From Oscillospiraceae bacterium (GTDB taxonomy: Bacteria; Bacillota; Clostridia; Saccharofermentanales; Saccharofermentanaceae), in assembly GCA_902782125.1 (NCBI GenBank), contig CACZMA010000005.1, forward strand, positions 62,001 through 126,000: a stretch of DNA of 64,000 nucleotides. The letters run 5' to 3'. The notes under the pieces were generated by a model that searched no databases, was not told the DNA's origin, and was given only the letters and a program-made list of their open reading frames with translations. Below are positions 60,933-64,000 of this stretch, piece after piece. Position 1 is the first letter of the stretch; the number at the start of each line of letters is the position of its first letter. The translations under genes and the position numbers were made by a program.

Positions 60933-61005
60933 GAGTGAGTGACCGTGCGAGCGATTTGCGCACAAGCGAAGCGCGGAGGACCTAAGCGAGTGCGGGCACT
61001 CACTC
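60933..61005. repeat. 73-bp element bounded by 9-bp inverted repeats
   Basis: GAGTGAGTG at 60933-60941 and CACTCACTC at 60997-61005 bracket a GC-rich interior with further short GCG/CGC complementarity. It overlaps the last codons and stop of the phosphoesterase gene. It looks like a dispersed palindromic element or a bidirectional terminator, but there is no T-tract. Confidence 0.5.
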
Positions 61006-61830
61006 GATGTTGATGGTAACGACTGACGCTTCAGGCAGGGACAGCAGCCTTATCGGGAGCGCACCGCAGCCTATGCCGCGCGAGATGAACGTGGGCACTC
61101 CCTCTATCACATGCACGCCTTCTATGACGCCTCTCTTGGGCAGCTCGTCGTGCCTTAGGAGCACGAACTCAAGGTGGAAAGGCATCTTGACCTGACCGCC
61201 GTGCAGATGCCCGCACAGAGCATAATCGGGCTTCTTCCCGAAATGCAGTAAAGCATCAGGGTCGTGCACGAGACAAACAACTGGAAGTCCTTCAGGCACC
61301 TCGGGCATCTGATGCCAAACGCGGTGCTTCCTTCCGGAATCGGTCACTCCTGCGAGCACATACTTCCTGCCGTTTGCGGCTTCCATCTCGAGATACGTGC
61401 CGCCGATATCGGTGAACCCGCACTCGTTGATCTGAACGCGCGGCAGGAGCGTATCGTGATTGCCGAGCACTCCGTAGAAGGGAATGCCGATCTCCTTGCA
61501 GTGCTGCGTTATCTTCTTGAGATATCTGGCGCCGGCACTTCCGAACATCTTCCTCGTCGCTATATCGCCGCCGAAAACGACCGCATCGAGCCTGCCTTCC
61601 TCGTTGGCCTTATCTATCTGCGCGCAGAGCCTGGCAGGCGATATGAAGCAGAATTCGCCGTGAAGATCGGAGAAGAAGAACAGCCTGAGTCCGCCGCCTT
61701 CTCCGGCAGCATCCTTATCAGGCAGGGATATATCAGTCATATCCAGTATGTGAGGTTCGGTCAGGGCCCATATTCCGATGAGGACTATGACCGAAGCAAC
61801 TATAATAAGAATAATATATAAGGGTTCCAT
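61000..61830 (-). CDS. Membrane-anchored metallophosphoesterase
   Basis: 276 residues from the ATG at 61830 (AGAGG upstream; the longer frame has no ribosome site). N-terminal TM anchor (LYIILIIVASVIVLIGIWAL). Calcineurin-like motifs: FSDLHGE near residue 55, GGDIA near 88, GNHDTLLP near 125, CLVHDPD near 200, CGHLHGGQ near 225. These bind two metals. It is like the YkuE/YaeI class, which may act on phospholipid or envelope phosphates. Substrate unknown. Confidence 0.9.
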   Translation of the reverse strand: MEPLYIILIIVASVIVLIGIWALTEPHILDMTDISLPDKDAAGEGGGLRLFFFSDLHGEFCFISPARLCAQIDKANEEGRLDAVVFGGDIATRKMFGSAGARYLKKITQHCKEIGIPFYGVLGNHDTLLPRVQINECGFTDIGGTYLEMEAANGRKYVLAGVTDSGRKHRVWHQMPEVPEGLPVVCLVHDPDALLHFGKKPDYALCGHLHGGQVKMPFHLEFVLLRHDELPKRGVIEGVHVIEGVPTFISRGIGCGALPIRLLSLPEASVVTINIE

Positions 61831-62099
61831 AATACCTCTATAATAATATAAGTTCGTAATTTTGCTACGCCTAATAGAATATGGCATTTGCTGGCGATTA
61901 ATAGACCATTGTGAACCCAAAGTAGAACCTAGAGTTTAGGTCTAGTGTAGATAGAGTATTTCCCACGCATGTACAATGCTTTGATTTTTCACTGGTTTTT
62001 GTACCTTATCCCTGCTTGTAGTAAATCATAATGCTATACTGCGCACGAGGTATTATTATCAAGACAGACAATAGTACTTGATGAGGAAGGAACAATTAA
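61831..62099. other. AT-rich intergenic region
   Basis: No gene is seen. An extended -10 element TGCTATACT lies at 62032-62040 upstream of the HAD gene, with no clear -35 box. GC content drops sharply from here to the window end. Confidence 0.5.
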
Positions 62100-63269
62100 A
62101 TGAAGTTGTTTTCAATCGAGCCCAGAGGAAATAAACCGATAATAGCGATCTGTTATGATTTTGATAAAACGCTTTCTCCTACAGATATGCAGGCGCAGGG
62201 TTACATTCAATCCGTAAATTATGATGTTGAATCGTTCTGGCGAGAATCTAATGATCTTGCCAATAATAGCGGCATGGATCAAAACCTTGCTTGGATGTAC
62301 AAGATGGTGCAGGAAGCTGCAGGTAATATTATCCCCAAAAGAGAAACGCTTGAAAAATATGGTGCTGGAGTAAAACTATTTCCCGGTGTTGACACTTGGT
62401 TTGAAAGAGTCAATGAATATGCTAAGAATAAAGGCATCATTGTTGAACATTATATTATTTCATCCGGACTAAAAGAGATGATAGATGGCACTTCGATTGC
62501 AAAGAAAGGTGTTTTCAAGAAGGTTTATGCAAGTGAATTCTTTTACGATGACAGAGGTGTAGCTATCTGGCCTGCGCAGACAATTAATTTCACGGGTAAA
62601 ACTCAATACCTTTTCAGAATCTCTAAAGGTGTTTTAAACGTCAATGATCCTGCGGTCAACAACCATTTTGATCCAGAAGAAATTAGGATACCATTCAGAA
62701 ACATTATTTATATTGGTGACAGTGATACAGATATTCCATGCATGAAACTTGTAACATCTAATGGCGGGCACGCAATTGGTGTATATGACTGTGATAGTAA
62801 GGACAAGACAAAGGTACAGAAAATGATCCACGATAATCGGATCAGCTATTATGCCGAAGCTGATTATCGCAAAGGAAAGGCACTTGAGCGTATCGTAAAG
62901 GCTATTATTGATCAAACATCTTCAAACGAGGCAATTGATAAGATTAAAGCAAAATGTATTAAAGAAACCACAGATGCATACGACGGCAAGACTCTCGAAG
63001 AGCAGAAGAGAAAAGATCTTTTGATTGAACTAGATAACAGCAGTAGCTTTACAAATACACATACAGTAGTTAAAAAGCTCAAGCAGATCGCTTGGAACTC
63101 TAATGAACGCAAAGAACTATATCATATTGCGTTGGTCAATACTCAAATCAAGTGGATACTTAAAGATCCGGACATAGCAGATTTCTATATGAAGAATATA
63201 GAAAAAGAGAAAAATCTTAGTAGAGATGCTGAAGAAGTGAAGCGGTTGATAGATGGACAGAGATCATAG
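62100..63269 (+). CDS. HAD-family hydrolase, large (389 residues)
   Basis: GGAAGGAA upstream. HAD motif I ICYDFDKTLSPTD near residue 18 (nucleophile and acid Asp), motif II IISSG near 122, motif IV IYIGDSDTDIPC near 205; a Lys for motif III is expected between 155 and 195. The C-terminal ~130 residues after the HAD core are helical and unassigned. Substrate unknown. Proteins of this kind occur in accessory gene sets; here the AT-rich composition and the adjacent recombinase remnant suggest acquisition by transfer. Confidence 0.85.
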   Translation: MKLFSIEPRGNKPIIAICYDFDKTLSPTDMQAQGYIQSVNYDVESFWRESNDLANNSGMDQNLAWMYKMVQEAAGNIIPKRETLEKYGAGVKLFPGVDTWFERVNEYAKNKGIIVEHYIISSGLKEMIDGTSIAKKGVFKKVYASEFFYDDRGVAIWPAQTINFTGKTQYLFRISKGVLNVNDPAVNNHFDPEEIRIPFRNIIYIGDSDTDIPCMKLVTSNGGHAIGVYDCDSKDKTKVQKMIHDNRISYYAEADYRKGKALERIVKAIIDQTSSNEAIDKIKAKCIKETTDAYDGKTLEEQKRKDLLIELDNSSSFTNTHTVVKKLKQIAWNSNERKELYHIALVNTQIKWILKDPDIADFYMKNIEKEKNLSRDAEEVKRLIDGQRS

Positions 63270-63314
63270 AATGGTGCATATAGCGCATTTGTATGTAGAA
63301 ATAAGGCGGATAAT

Positions 63315-63509
63315 ATGACAGTTTATTGTTCAAAAGATTATGACAATATTTATACTGGTGGGCAGGTTCAGTTTGATATGGAGAACTACAGAGCTGCTTA
63401 TGATCATTTTATGGCGTGTCTTGAATACAAGAAACGATATGAAATCTGGGATGAGGATGGTATAAACCATCTTCAGTATTTGATTGAACAATGTGAAGCA
63501 CATTTTTGA
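63315..63509 (+). CDS. Small hypothetical protein (64 residues)
   Basis: ATG at 63315 with AAGGCGG upstream, 45 bases after the HAD stop. Tyr- and acid-rich, with a helical pattern (NYRAAYDHFMACLEYKKRYEIWDEDGINHLQYLIEQCEAHF) reminiscent of a single TPR-like hairpin. No family recognised. It overlaps the meaningless tail of the recombinase frame on the other strand. Confidence 0.5.
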   Translation: MTVYCSKDYDNIYTGGQVQFDMENYRAAYDHFMACLEYKKRYEIWDEDGINHLQYLIEQCEAHF

Positions 63510-64000
63510 AATAAGAGGATAAATTGTGTACAAGATGCAAGAAGATGATTCGATTTGGCTCATGAATACACACTGGTATTCTGATAGTATGTCTAAGCAA
63601 TACGAGTTTACAATAGATATGATACGTTCTTTTTTGCCTTTTCCGTGAATTAAAAGCCTGCTGTTGACAAAATCTATGTCTTCGATGTGTATAGAACATA
63701 GTTCTGAGATGCGGATTCCTGTGGCAAATAGCAATTCGATAATCGCTATTGCCTGCAATGAAGAACGGCGCGAATACTCTGTTTTTGACGAATGATAATA
63801 CTTATAGAGTGAAGATAGCAGTTTTTCTATTGTTGAAAGGGGTATGGTTTTGGGTAATTGGATAGGTTCTCTAAACCTCGTGTGAATCTTAGTAAAAGGA
63901 TTATTAGTAATGATATCTATTTCGTCTAAATATGTCATAAAAGCCTTAAGAGATGCTTTTTTGCGCTTTACAGTTTTAGGCTTATACATATGATGCAAGT
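63330..64000 (-). pseudogene. Tyrosine recombinase/integrase, 3'-truncated and running off the window
   Basis: The frame is open from the window edge. Homology is good through the core-binding domain end and the first catalytic Arg (LLFATGIRISELCSIHIEDIDF) to about 63585 (RIISIVNSYCLDILSEY). Beyond that the frame continues to 63330 as unrelated residues: the HxxR box and the catalytic Tyr are absent. It is therefore a remnant of a mobile element end, abutting the HAD gene set. Confidence 0.8.

Noticed and set aside
63526..63648. Short plus-strand frame from a GTG near 63526 with AGAGGAT upstream
   Set aside because: It lies over the region where the minus-strand recombinase still shows homology (to about 63585), so it is more likely a chance frame.
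1..64000. CRISPR arrays, rRNA genes, complete insertion sequences
   Set aside because: No spaced direct repeats of CRISPR length, no rRNA sequence and no transposase were recognised.

Overview
The window reads as a chromosome segment of a low-to-moderate GC Gram-positive bacterium, most likely an anaerobic member of the Clostridia (Bacillota). The reasons are strong AGGAGG-type ribosome binding sites, consensus TTGACA/TATAAT promoters, rho-independent terminators after most operons, lipoproteins with Gram-positive lipoboxes, an Rrf2 regulator beside sulfur genes, YhgE/Pip, PadR-DUF2812 and DUF885 proteins, and a class V aminotransferase next to SerA. This is inference; no rRNA or species marker is present.

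Layout. 1-2.8 kb: a histidine kinase cut by the window edge, following a double-receiver GGDEF response regulator. 3.2-6.4 kb: a TetR regulator and a giant YhgE/Pip membrane protein. 6.5-21.8 kb: a large sulfur amino acid region. It holds an Rrf2 regulator; an operon of a trans-sulfuration PLP enzyme, a cysteine synthase-like enzyme, MetN, MetI, glutamate-cysteine ligase, a class II amidotransferase and an ECF S component; MetQ with an iron alcohol dehydrogenase and an AhpD-like protein; serine acetyltransferase; a LysR regulator; and MetE-MetF. 21.9-33 kb: signalling and envelope genes (diguanylate cyclase, ABC exporter, PadR-DUF2812-CPBP protease, hybrid kinase with an orphan binding protein and a DNA glycosylase). 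33.3-35.4 kb: a poorer, lower-GC cassette next to tRNA-Ser(CGA). 35.7-43.1 kb: a degenerate adenylating enzyme, a DUF885 peptidase and a PP2C-like/LysM membrane protein. 43.2-52.8 kb: serine biosynthesis and neighbours, with a convergent DUF1015 operon. 52.9-60.8 kb: housekeeping genes (WYL regulator, alaS, HIT, trmB, mnmA, a damaged gap). 61-64 kb: a phosphoesterase, then an AT-rich end with a HAD protein and a truncated tyrosine recombinase.

The strongest candidate for an undescribed system is the control of the sulfur genes. Two separate promoters each carry the same 19-bp palindrome (ACCTA-N9-TAGGT) over the -35 box, and a related ACCCA-N9-TGGGT lies in the metE promoter spacer. Downstream of the first two promoters lie short leader ORFs (24 and 40 codons) that share the peptide core MCCRML.SR, a 17-nt identical stretch holding two adjacent Cys codons, and a C-terminal Arg-Cys-stop. 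In both, a segment of the leader ORF just after the Cys codons is complementary to the 5' arm of an intrinsic terminator ahead of the structural genes. This looks like cysteine-responsive transcription attenuation layered on Rrf2 repression.

Other notable points are an EgtA/EgtC-like gene pair in the cysteine operon, a GH32-like protein lacking the catalytic Asp, a PP2C-like protein without metal ligands joined to an extracellular LysM-like domain, a PadR promoter with two perfect 8-3-8 palindromes, and a gap gene broken by an apparent 37-bp deletion.
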